This document shows positions 28,750-35,384 of a DNA stretch of 64,000 bases, piece after piece (position 1 is the stretch's first letter; each line of letters begins with the position of its first letter). This stretch comes from Cytophagaceae bacterium ABcell3 (GTDB lineage Bacteria; Bacteroidota; Bacteroidia; Cytophagales; Cytophagaceae): the NCBI GenBank assembly GCA_030913385.1, contig CP133159.1, forward strand, positions 310,001 to 374,000, read 5' to 3'. The notes below the pieces were generated by a model. It was not told the origin of the DNA, did no database searches, and saw only the letters and a list, made by a program, of their open reading frames with translations. A program made the translations under genes and the position numbers.

Positions 28750-29076
28750 ATGGAATTTAAAGATGTTATTAATGCTCATTATGATGCAGAACAAGGCGGT
28801 TCAATCCTTATTAGGTGCGAAGGAGGTTATGTAGCCCGTTTTACAGTTTCCTATACTTTTCAAGGAAAGGAGTTCAGCAAGCATTCCGGAAACATCTCAT
28901 TAGGGGTCAACAAATCTGAATCAATCCCAGCAGGAGCAACAAACATACACCTGAAGGTAGAAGAAATGTGGGGCTTTGGCTGGTCTACCATTTTTACAAA
29001 AGACTTTGGCAGCCCAGTGACTAAAAAATATAAGGTGTACGGAACGACATTAAACCCTAAGTACTCCGAAATATAA
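28750..29076 (+). CDS. Stand-alone domain resembling the C-terminal membrane-binding domain (D4) of cholesterol-dependent cytolysins
   Basis: A 108-residue protein without signal peptide. Its second half follows the order of thiol-activated cytolysin domain 4: GGYVARFTVSY (cytolysins: GAYVAxFxVxW), a middle IPAGATNIHLKVEE strand (IPLxANARNIxIKARE), the tryptophan-rich loop position EMWGFGWSTIF in place of ECTGLAWEWWR, and YKVYGTTLNP in place of SIWGTTLYP. The Thr-Leu pair that reads cholesterol is present. Of the undecapeptide only Glu, Gly and one Trp match. The pore-forming domains 1-3 are absent. It sits upstream of the rhs array and has a long hairpin after its stop. A role as a lectin-like or membrane-binding module is inference. 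Confidence 0.6.
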   Translation: MEFKDVINAHYDAEQGGSILIRCEGGYVARFTVSYTFQGKEFSKHSGNISLGVNKSESIPAGATNIHLKVEEMWGFGWSTIFTKDFGSPVTKKYKVYGTTLNPKYSEI

Positions 29077-29093
29077 GCTTTTAGCACATATGT

Positions 29094-29146
29094 GCAGGGT
29101 AAGTTGTCACTTGTAAACAACTAAGGATAGGGACAGCTTGCCCTGC
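29094..29146 (+). terminator. Long hairpin after the cytolysin-D4-like gene
   Basis: A 15-bp stem (GCAGGGTAAGTTGTC pairing with GACAGCTTGCCCTGC, two G-U pairs) around a 22-base loop, starting 18 bases after the stop codon. The following sequence is A/T but without a strong T-run. Confidence 0.5.
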
Positions 29147-29666
29147 TTAAAATTAAATATTTACTTTTACATTGATTTTCTGAAAGTTATCATTCAACTC
29201 CTAACTCCGCTCATCAAATAGAACAAATATGTTCTGCAGGCTACATATACACTCGCCAATAATAGTAAGGTAAAATACCAGATTTCTGGTATTTTTTTTA
29301 TTATTTGATGTAGCAATAATCTCGAAGTCGAACAAGTTTTTCTTATAAGTTCATCAAAAAAAGAAAATTATGACTGAAGAAGACAAGCGTTTCATTTTGG
29401 GTTTCATAAAGTTGTCCACTCTCCAACAAAATCTTAGACAAAAATTATCAACACTAAAAATTTAATGCCGATCACGAGGACACTAACTTCCCCTCTAGTC
29501 TAAGATTAGCGATAGCGTATCTTAAACCTAAAACATTGCAAGCTTGTAGCTTGCATAACGTGAGTTGAGAAAAAAAGAAAATGAGAAACCGGAAGGTCTT
29601 TTGGAAAGGCTTTCCGATTTTTTCTGTCTGAACCGGGATTTTCAGGATTATAGAATTAACAGGATT
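29147..29666. repeat. Gene-free stretch rich in short palindromes
   Basis: No credible gene. It holds an inverted repeat AATCTTAGAC (29430-29439) / GTCTAAGATT (29498-29507), a palindrome TGCAAGCT-TGT-AGCTTGCA (29537-29555), TAAGAT / ATCTTA arms (29501-29524) and a GGATTTTCAGGATTATAG-like motif near 29636. These look like REP- or MITE-type debris at the edge of the rhs array. An open frame at 29565-29756 runs through them but has no coding character. Confidence 0.45.
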
Positions 29667-29712
29667 TTAAAAGGAAACCTGACCCGTCCCATACCCATCT
29701 TGTGCCCCCCTA

Positions 29713-29769
29713 CAAGCTGGCCCGTCGCTAAAATGATTTACCAAATCATTTTTTAACGCTCCGTCCTCA
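29713..29769. repeat. 57-bp palindromic insertion element, copy 1
   Basis: Core AAAATGATTT-ACC-AAATCATTTT (29730-29752), flanked by CAAGCTGG...CGTCGCT and AACGCTCCG. Nearly identical to the copy at 30024-30080. It interrupts the rhs remnant just after the RRTAKI codons. Confidence 0.65.
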
Positions 29770-30023
29770 TCAAATATCTTTGCTGTCCTTCGCCCCAGTG
29801 CATCATACTCGAAACTGACGGTTTTGTTATCGGGGCGGGTCACTTGTTTCAGGCTGCCGTTGCCGTTCCACTCGTAATGCCAGTTGCCCTCTTGGGTCGC
29901 CTTCTGGATTAAATTGCCTTCCTCGTCGTAACTGTACTTGTCCCCTTTGTTTTCCAGCAGCTTTCCGCCCGCGCCGTATTTCCGGTCTTTCTTTTCCTCT
30001 TCACGGAATATGTTGCAGCCCTG

Positions 30024-30080
30024 CAAGCTGGCTCGTCGCTAAAATGATTTACCAAATCATTTTTTAACGCTCCGCCCTCA
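30024..30080. repeat. 57-bp palindromic insertion element, copy 2
   Basis: Same element and orientation as 29713-29769 with two base differences seen. It replaces about 15 bases of the original rhs sequence between the ENYF and IFREEEKK codons. Confidence 0.65.
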
Positions 30081-30545
30081 CTAAAATAGTTTTCCTTTCC
30101 CCGTATACGATATTCCTGAACGGTCAGGCTTTCGATCAGGTTGCCGAAGCTGTCGTGCCGGAACCTAGTGGCAGTGTCTGTCAGCACGTCGTGGATGCGC
30201 TGCAGGCGGTCGTTGGGGTGCCAGTAATATTGCATGTGGCGGTGCAGGCGACGGGCACCGGTGCCGTTCCAGGTCTTCTGTTCCCTCGGGCGTCCCGACA
30301 GGTCGTAGGCGAACTGGTTCTTTACGTTGCCGATGCCGAGTACCCTGTCCAGTTCCTGTCCAAGGCTGTTGTAGGTGATCTCTGCCTGCCACGGGATCTT
30401 CATGCCCTGCTGGCTGGCCTGCATACTGGTGACAAAGCCTGACTCGTTGCGCCCCAGCTGTATGTCCGCACCGAGGCTGCTGCCAATGTGCTGTCTCAGC
30501 CCCAGTTTGTCGTACCACATGGTGCCCTATTCTGTCTTTCCCTCT

Positions 30546-30663
30546 GAAAGTAAGAGCGGAGAAGTACCAAATAAACACCTATTTTTCCTTACAAATTGCG
30601 GAAGCTGGCAGGGAAAGGGTGCAAGTTGACAAAATAGGTTACGGAATAATTAAAAATCCGTAA
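30546..30663 (+). pseudogene. Diverged 3' remnant of the array transposase
   Basis: The last codons of a DDE transposase related to the other three remnants. QIAEAGRERVQVDKIGYG matches QIAEAGKERIKINRMGCG of the better copies, ending at a TAA at 30661. A frameshift separates it from the preceding EVPNKH segment. It abuts the broken 5' end of the rhs remnant. Its 3' flank ends in the same terminal motif (30782-30796). Confidence 0.6.
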
Positions 30664-30781
30664 CCACAAAGTGCTCTTTAAGAAACTGTCACTAAAACAA
30701 ATGTAAAAATAACAAACCATCAAAGTGTAATCATCTGATTACATGCTATTTAGAATATACGAAAGACCTAATAAGGTTTTA

Positions 30782-30796
30782 CCTGGGCGTTGTGCA
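30782..30796 (+). repeat. Conserved IS terminal motif, copy 1 (diverged)
   Basis: CCTGGGCGTTGTGCA, a variant of TGTCTGGCGTTGTGCA. It ends 1 base before the stop codon of the immunity gene at 30798. Confidence 0.5.
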
Positions 30797-30797
30797 G

Positions 30798-31193
30798 CTA
30801 TCGGGCTCTAAAGTAAAAATCTTTTCCCGAAATTTTTAAAGCGGTACCAAAAGGCATGTTTTTATACTTACTCATCAATAAAATTAATTCGTCCCAAGAG
30901 TATGACCTATATGATATTAGCACCCTGTCTTGTTCTCTGTTCTTGATTATTAAAAAAAACTTGTCTTTGGGTTGGTGGTTTTTTGAATCAATATCTCTTC
31001 CTCTGCTTGCAGATATGACTTCAAACTGACATAAGTCACTAGGATACATTTTAATGCAAATAGAAGCTTCAATTTTATTCCTCGGGCTTAAATAATCTTC
31101 TTTAGACTCTTTAGACTCTTCCTCTCTAATAATTACCCAATGTTCAGTATCGTAATTAGGGTTATCTGTAGAATATTCAAAAAATAGTTTCAT
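30798..31193 (-). CDS. Putative immunity protein of orphan rhs cassette C
   Basis: A 131-residue cytosolic protein with no signal and no recognised family. It lies 2 bases downstream of the toxin fragment at 31196 on the same strand, the usual place of an rhs immunity gene. It is acidic-basic mixed with a closing GTALKISGKDFYFRAR. AT-rich base use matches the toxin tip and differs from the GC-rich rhs core. The immunity role is inferred from position only. The array terminal motif lies directly after its stop codon. Confidence 0.6.
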   Translation of the reverse strand: MKLFFEYSTDNPNYDTEHWVIIREEESKESKEDYLSPRNKIEASICIKMYPSDLCQFEVISASRGRDIDSKNHQPKDKFFLIIKNREQDRVLISYRSYSWDELILLMSKYKNMPFGTALKISGKDFYFRAR

Positions 31194-31195
31194 AC

Positions 31196-31875
31196 TTAAT
31201 ATAATAGATGTAGGTTATCAAAAACGCCTTTTTCATTATTCCATGCATTAACATGTGATCCAATTTTATCACTTCCGAAGTCATGGCCTAAAACATCATC
31301 TCTCCATCCTGAACTTTTGTCCTGAGAATATTGCCCAATCTTCGTGGGGTTGTCTTTCCAAGTTCTTGGACCTCCCCTAAAATCACCTTTTGTAACTCTA
31401 ATAGGATTATTACCTAAATTTCCGGCAATTTCAGATGCTGCCTGTCGCGCTGCTCGTCTATTTGGCATTTGATAATGCCCATCTTTTAATTTAAATCCCC
31501 CATGTTTACCTATAATCTCTTCCGCCCATTTAGTAGCTTGATCATTCGCAAAGCAATCTTTATGAGCAAATTGATCTATTAGACAATTAGGATCACTAAC
31601 ATATGAAAAAACATTCATCCCCCCCCAAATTCTAATCGGATCCTGGCTCACGTACATCGCCTCGTCAGGGGCGTAGTAACGGAAGCGGTTGTAGTACAAG
31701 CCCGTCTCCACATCATGGTACTGTCCTTGAAATCTAAACGGAATAACCCCTACCTCCCCTTCACAGGATTTTACCTTCCCGTACGCCTCATGCTCGCACT
31801 TCCAGACGCTGTCGCCGTATTTGTCATAGGCCTCTTTAGGGGTGCCAAGATAATCATTTATGATGGAATGGAACC
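31196..31875 (-). CDS. Orphan rhs C-terminal cassette C (core end plus toxin tip; no start of its own)
   Basis: The segment begins with the shared Rhs core end (SIINDYLGTPKEAYDKYG...GLYYNRFRYYAPDEAMYVSQDPI) and then has its own tip of about 125 residues. The tip pattern (MPNRRAARQAASEI, FRGGPRTWK, GWRDDVLGHDFGSDKIGSHVN, GVFDNLHLLY) has spaced histidines suggestive of a metal nuclease, but I cannot name the family. The open frame runs on to 32056, but that part is antisense to a transposase remnant and is not coding. The release site is eroded: DPIRIWGGMNVFSYV and IDQFAH replace DPIGLxGGDRxYGYV and IDxxGL. It is probably a silent cassette. Confidence 0.65.
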
Positions 31876-32276
31876 GAAAAAATCTCCGGCAGGCAGTGAG
31901 TAGTTTTAATATATCCACCACCACCGTTATGACCGACGATGGTACAGAAAACACCCATCTTAATACAGAAGCAGCGCACATCATTGCGCAGAAGGATGTA
32001 TTTTTTTCAAACAGCATGGTGGAAGCCGTTAACAAACACCTCAAGTACCAGTACATCTTTCCTAAAGGTGAAATTGAGTCCCTTGAAAAGCTTATATTTT
32101 TACTTCAAAATTCAATAGACGATTACAATTCCAAACCCCACGGTGCCCTTTTCGGTCTTACTCCTCTTGAAGTGATGAATGGAAAAATACCCGACAAACA
32201 TCAATTTAGTGTTCAGATTGCCGAAGCTGGTAAAGAAAGGGTAAGAATAAACCGGATGGGTTGCGGCATCTGTTAA
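31876..32276 (+). pseudogene. 3' part of a DDE-type transposase (IS tail), copy 2
   Basis: About 125 codons of an integrase-core transposase: NLRQAVSSFN, then TDDGTENTHLNTEAAHI with the second catalytic Asp, then FSNSMVEAVNKHLKYQYIF with the catalytic Glu, ending MGCGIC-stop. The N-terminal half, including the first Asp and the DNA-binding domain, is missing. It is cut exactly where the rhs cassette (opposite strand) begins, and the same cut is seen at 34438. It resembles IS3/IS481-type enzymes. It cannot transpose on its own. Confidence 0.75.
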
Positions 32277-32391
32277 GAATACCAGACCAAAGTTTCTTGC
32301 TTATACCAGAAATAAAAACTTATACCAGACCACCATTCACAACATGATGATGGTCTGCAAATTCGAATATCCGAAAGCCCTAATATGGTTT

Positions 32392-32407
32392 TGTCTGGCG
32401 TTGTGCA
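32392..32407 (+). repeat. Conserved IS terminal motif, copy 2
   Basis: TGTCTGGCGTTGTGCA, 116 bases after the transposase stop and preceded by a CAGACCA...TGGTCTG hairpin. The immunity gene at 32441 ends 34 bases on. Confidence 0.55.
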
Positions 32408-32440
32408 AGGTGTGGTGTGATGCAGCAATAAACTAAAAAA

Positions 32441-32881
32441 TTAAGCAAAGTATTCTCTAATTTCTATATCCTTGAAAACTATTTTAATCGTTTGTCCATT
32501 TACAAAGAAAAATTCATATTGAAAAGACCCATTTTTCAAAATATGAAACTGATGCACAACCATATCTACTTTTTTAAAGTTTTTGATGGAACTACTAAAT
32601 TCTAATTTAATAACATTCTTAAAAGAAAATTCAAATATTCTATTATCATAGGAGCCTTTAAGCTTTATCAGTAACTCATCCTTGCTATTTCTATTGTTAA
32701 TCTTATACAGAAAATGAATCAAGTATGAATCATGAAGAGTTTTTTCATCTTGAAACAAATAACGATCAGGGTCAACAATAAAATCTTGTATGTCCGGTGG
32801 TATTAAGTTTACATTCTTTTCTAAATAATTAAAGTATTCATCAAAATACCAAACACCTTTCTTTTTATAAATTTTACTCAT
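32441..32881 (-). CDS. Putative immunity protein of orphan rhs cassette B
   Basis: A 146-residue AT-rich gene directly abutting the toxin tip of cassette B (stop at 32882, start at 32881), so translation is probably coupled. The protein is soluble and rich in aromatic and lysine residues (GVWYFDEYFNYLEKN, FEFSFKNVIKLEFSS, FQYEFFFVNGQTIKIVF). It looks like a beta-rich immunity fold. No family is recognised; the role comes from position. Confidence 0.6.
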   Translation of the reverse strand: MSKIYKKKGVWYFDEYFNYLEKNVNLIPPDIQDFIVDPDRYLFQDEKTLHDSYLIHFLYKINNRNSKDELLIKLKGSYDNRIFEFSFKNVIKLEFSSSIKNFKKVDMVVHQFHILKNGSFQYEFFFVNGQTIKIVFKDIEIREYFA

Positions 32882-33454
32882 TTAATTTTTACAGATTTTT
32901 TTCAATTTGTTTGATACACTATTTGGAAGAGAAGGGGCTTCTTTATGGCCATGTTTATTAATCCAGCCTCCATTAGAGTTCATAACACCTACTTCCTTCA
33001 GACCTTTTCCTTTAACTTTGTAAACATGTATTTCATAATCTGCCAAACCCTTATAATTAAAAATATCCTTACGACCTCTATATCCATCACCTAAATCTAA
33101 AGGAGCTATTTTTCTTATTGCATCATCTCCCTTCTTAGCCATTAAGCCATAAGGATCAATGATAGAGTTACAATCATGCACATACCCATAAAACCTATCG
33201 CCTCCACTTAACCCAATCGGATCCTGGCTCACATACATTGCCTCGTCCGGGGCGTAGTAGCGGAAGCGGTTGTAGTAAAGACCCGTCTCCACGTCATGAT
33301 ACTGGCCTTGGAAACGGAACGGAATAAACCCGACTTCCCCCTCACAGCTTTTTACCTTCCCGTAGGTCTCATGTTCGCACTTCCAGACGCTGTCGCCGTA
33401 TTTGTCATAGGCTTCTTTTGGGGTGCCAAGATAATCATTTATGATGGAATAGAG
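32882..33454 (-). CDS. Orphan rhs C-terminal cassette B (core end plus short toxin tip)
   Basis: It starts with the same Rhs core end as the other tips (SIINDYLGTPKEAYDKYG to YVSQDPIGLSGGDRFYGYV) and has an intact release-type motif (IDPYGL). The tip is only about 90 residues: KIAPLDLGDGYRGRKDIF, DYEIHVYKVKGKGLKEVGV, NGGWINKHGHKEAPSLP. The NKHGHK histidines could be catalytic. I do not recognise the family. The open frame extends to 33472 with MFFAVRLY, but homology with the other cassettes starts at about 33454. There is no promoter and no upstream core, so expression would need recombination into the full rhs gene. Confidence 0.65.
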   Translation of the reverse strand, partial: LYSIINDYLGTPKEAYDKYGDSVWKCEHETYGKVKSCEGEVGFIPFRFQGQYHDVETGLYYNRFRYYAPDEAMYVSQDPIGLSGGDRFYGYVHDCNSIIDPYGLMAKKGDDAIRKIAPLDLGDGYRGRKDIFNYKGLADYEIHVYKVKGKGLKEVGVMNSNGGWINKHGHKEAPSLPNSVSNKLKKICKN

Positions 33455-33479
33455 CCGGACTGCAAAAAACAAAAAACTA

Positions 33480-33716
33480 TTAAGGTTCTTCTTGATTTAA
33501 CCTATCTGACAATTGCGCCAATTTTGCCCTAGAAGGACATATATCGTAAACATTTCGTGTAAAATCAATAGCATTGTTTTTGCTCTTACTTAAATTTTTA
33601 AACAAACTTTTCAAAAACCTTATTTCTTTCTCTGAAACAAAAATACCTTCCTCTTGTCTATATTTATCAGAAGAAATAAGTTTATTTAATTCATTTTCTA
33701 TTTCATTATGTATCAT
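33480..33716 (-). CDS. Putative immunity protein of orphan rhs cassette A
   Basis: A 78-residue helical, charged protein (KYRQEEGIFVSEKEIRFLKS and FTRNVYDICPSRAKLAQLSD). It follows the TNT-like toxin tip by 4 bases on the same strand, the normal immunity position. No family is recognised. It is small for an immunity protein but fully open and AT-rich like its toxin. The next cassette starts about 25 bases beyond its stop. Confidence 0.55.
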   Translation of the reverse strand: MIHNEIENELNKLISSDKYRQEEGIFVSEKEIRFLKSLFKNLSKSKNNAIDFTRNVYDICPSRAKLAQLSDRLNQEEP

Positions 33717-33720
33717 GCTT

Positions 33721-34257
33721 TTATTTAAAATGATATGTTGTTTTAAACCAATTTGGATCTAATTCATCTAACCATATTTGATCTCCTCCTCCTTTTAGAA
33801 GTTTACCATTATTTTGTATTTGCGGTGCCGCTTTCCCTTTCCAAATCGTTGTTTGTGCAGGAATTTCAACTCTGGTTATTTTTGAAATTGAATTCCCCCA
33901 TTCTTGTTTCAAGGCTAGTCTCTCCCTTGCAGACAATCTACTTGTAAACTTTTCTGAAGATAGGAAACGGCCAATTTTACCAGCTTTCCCTCCATGGACA
34001 CGATACACAACAATAGGAGCTTCAAGAAGAACTCTTTCAACCTTCTCATCCAAAAATGTTTTTTGAACACTTTTTCTTAGTTGATTAGAATTGACCTTAC
34101 ACTCACTCAACCCCAAAACATCCACCCACGCATTACTATCCTTCACATACCCATAAAACCTATCACCCCCCATTAACCCAATAGGATCCTGGCTCACATA
34201 CATTGCCTCGTCAGGGGCGTAGTAACGGAAGCGGTTGTAGTAAAGACCCGTCTCCAC
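33721..34257 (-). CDS. Orphan rhs C-terminal cassette A with TNT-like (NADase) toxin tip
   Basis: The visible frame begins METGLYYNRFRYYAPDEAMYVSQDPIGL (Rhs core end), followed by the release-type VDVLGL and a tip of about 125 residues. The tip order YRVHGGKAGKIGRFLSS, EIPAQTTIWKGKAAPQ and GGGDQIWL recalls the tuberculosis necrotizing toxin fold (R..G....G.fls, G.aAP, GGG.Q), an NAD+ glycohydrolase. This is a motif-level likeness, not a proven match. The cassette's upstream core part (34302-34442) is in another frame because a 32-base palindrome is inserted at about 34270-34301. The cassette is therefore doubly silenced: no start and a frameshift. Confidence 0.6.
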   Translation of the reverse strand: METGLYYNRFRYYAPDEAMYVSQDPIGLMGGDRFYGYVKDSNAWVDVLGLSECKVNSNQLRKSVQKTFLDEKVERVLLEAPIVVYRVHGGKAGKIGRFLSSEKFTSRLSARERLALKQEWGNSISKITRVEIPAQTTIWKGKAAPQIQNNGKLLKGGGDQIWLDELDPNWFKTTYHFK

Positions 34258-34269
34258 ATCGTGATATTG

Positions 34270-34301
34270 CCTCCCGAATGCTGCGCTTCGGGACAGGCTC
34301 G
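34270..34301. repeat. Short palindromic insertion in orphan cassette A
   Basis: CCCGAA (34273-34278) and TTCGGG (34287-34292) arms around TGCTGCGC, followed by ACAGGCTCGG. It replaces about five bases of Rhs core present in the other three tips (between the YHD and FRF codons) and breaks the frame. Confidence 0.6.
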
Positions 34302-34442
34302 GAATCTAAAAGGTATAAAATCCTCTGCTCCTTCGCAAGATTTTACCTTTCCATAGGCCTCATGCTCGCACTTCCAGACGCTGTCACCGTATTTGTCATA
34401 GGCCTCTTTAGGCGTGCCAAGATAATCATTTATGATGGAAAG
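34302..34442 (-). pseudogene. Frameshifted upstream part of orphan rhs cassette A
   Basis: Encodes SIINDYLGTPKEAYDKYG followed by SVWKCEHEAYGKVKSCEG and IPFRF, the same Rhs core end as in the other cassettes, but in a frame that leaves the toxin after the palindromic insertion. Its 5' boundary against the transposase remnant is the same as in cassette C. Confidence 0.65.
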
Positions 34443-34847
34443 GAACCGAAAAACCTCCGGCAGGCAGTGACTAGTTTTAACATATCCTCCACCACCGTTA
34501 TGACCGACGATGGTACAGAAAACACCCATCTTAAAACAGAAGCAGCGCACATCATCGCTCAGAAGGATGTGTCTTTTTCAAACAGCATGGTGGAAGCCGT
34601 TAACAAACACCTCAAGTACCAGTACATCTTTCCCAAAGGTGAAATCGAGTCTTTAGAAAAGCTTACTACAGTACTTCAAAATTCAATAGATGATTATAAC
34701 TCAAAGCCACACGGTGCGCTTTTCGGACTTACTCCTATGGAAGTAATGAGCGGAAAAATACCCGATCAACACCAGTTTTCGGTTCAGATTGCCGAAGCTG
34801 GTAAAGAAAGGATAAAAATTAACCGGATGGGTTGCGGAATCTGTTAA
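34438..34847 (+). pseudogene. 3' part of a DDE-type transposase (IS tail), copy 3
   Basis: Close relative of the remnant at 31876-32276, cut at the same internal base against an rhs cassette. It encodes NLRQAVTSFN, TDDGTENTHLKTEAAHI and SNSMVEAVNKHLKYQYIF, and ends at GCGIC-stop. The first catalytic Asp and the N-terminal domain are missing. Its 3' half is the first unit of a 395-bp tandem duplication. Confidence 0.75.
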
Positions 34848-34961
34848 GAGATCGGAACGAAGTTCATCCCTTATACCCAAAAAATAAAATCAAAACAGAC
34901 CATCACTCACAACAGTCTGATGGTCTGACAATTCGAATATTCGTAAAGGTTTAAATGGTTT

Positions 34962-34977
34962 TGTCTGGCGTTGTGCA
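34962..34977 (+). repeat. Conserved IS terminal motif, copy 3
   Basis: TGTCTGGCGTTGTGCA at the end of unit 1 of the tandem duplication, joined directly to the start of unit 2. Confidence 0.55.
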
Positions 34978-34978
34978 G

Positions 34979-35242
34979 AGCATGGTGGAAGCCGTTAACA
35001 AACACCTCAAATACCAGTACATCTTTCCTAAAGGAGAAATCGAGTCCCTTGAAAAGCTTACTACAGTACTTCAAAATTCAATAGATGATTATAACTCAAA
35101 GCCACACGGTGCCCTTTTGGGACTTACTCCCCTGGAAGTAATGAACGGAAAAATACCCGACAAACATCAATATTCTCTGCAAATTTCTGAAGCTGGTAAA
35201 GAAAGGATAAGAATTAACCGGATGGGTTGCGGGATATGCTAA
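34979..35242 (+). pseudogene. 3' end of a DDE-type transposase (IS tail), copy 4
   Basis: Second unit of the tandem duplication. Coding begins mid-gene at SMVEAVNKHLKYQYIF (catalytic Glu kept, both Asp residues absent) and ends GCGIC-stop. It directly follows the terminal motif of the previous copy, so the junction was made by duplication rather than by a new insertion. Confidence 0.7.
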
Positions 35243-35355
35243 GAATACCTGACCTGAGTTTCTTGCTAATGCCAGAACAAAAAGTTAAAACAGACCATCA
35301 TTAACAACATGCTGATGGTCTGTTAATTTGAATATCCAAAGGTTTTAAATGGTTT

Positions 35356-35371
35356 TGTCTGGCGTTGTGCA
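35356..35371 (+). repeat. Conserved IS terminal motif, copy 4
   Basis: TGTCTGGCGTTGTGCA, 14 bases beyond the stop codon of the active rhs immunity gene (35385) and preceded by a perfect CAGACCATCA / TGATGGTCTG hairpin. Confidence 0.55.
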
Positions 35372-35384
35372 GTGCAGAGTGCTA

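Larger units (their letters stand above)
29667..30520 (-). pseudogene. Decayed partial copy of the rhs core
   Basis: This copies the part of the full-length rhs gene (36061-40152) from YDKLGLRQHIGSS to the RRTAKI YD repeats, at high similarity. Its 5' end breaks off abruptly near 30516 against a transposase remnant. Two small palindromic elements are inserted (29713-29769 and 30024-30080). Each replaces a few original bases, adds the same short peptide (ALKNDLVNHFSD) and shifts or ends the frame. No start, no toxin tip and no complete frame remain. It shows that a second rhs gene, or a duplication of the present one, once lay here. Confidence 0.75.
34584..35373 (+). repeat. 395-bp tandem duplication of the IS tail
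   Basis: Unit 1 (34584-34978) and unit 2 (34979-35373) each run from AGCATGGTGGAAGCC to GGCGTTGTGCAG. The units differ at scattered bases, so the duplication is not recent. Each unit contains the last 88 or so transposase codons, a CAGACCATCA/TGATGGTCTG-type hairpin and the terminal motif. Confidence 0.7.

Noticed and set aside
29565..29756. 63-codon open frame on the plus strand
   Set aside because: It runs through palindromic repeats and into the antisense of the rhs remnant; composition and content are not gene-like.
31876..32056. N-terminal extension of cassette C to a Met at 32056
   Set aside because: This part is antisense to the DDE transposase remnant and cannot be the true start of an rhs tip.
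32274..35373. Integron-like attC sites around the cassettes
   Set aside because: The GGCGTTGTGC ends recall attC right cores, but no matching left core (RYYYAAC) is present in all copies, no integron integrase is in the window, and the sequence is continuous with a transposase gene end, so IS ends are the simpler reading.
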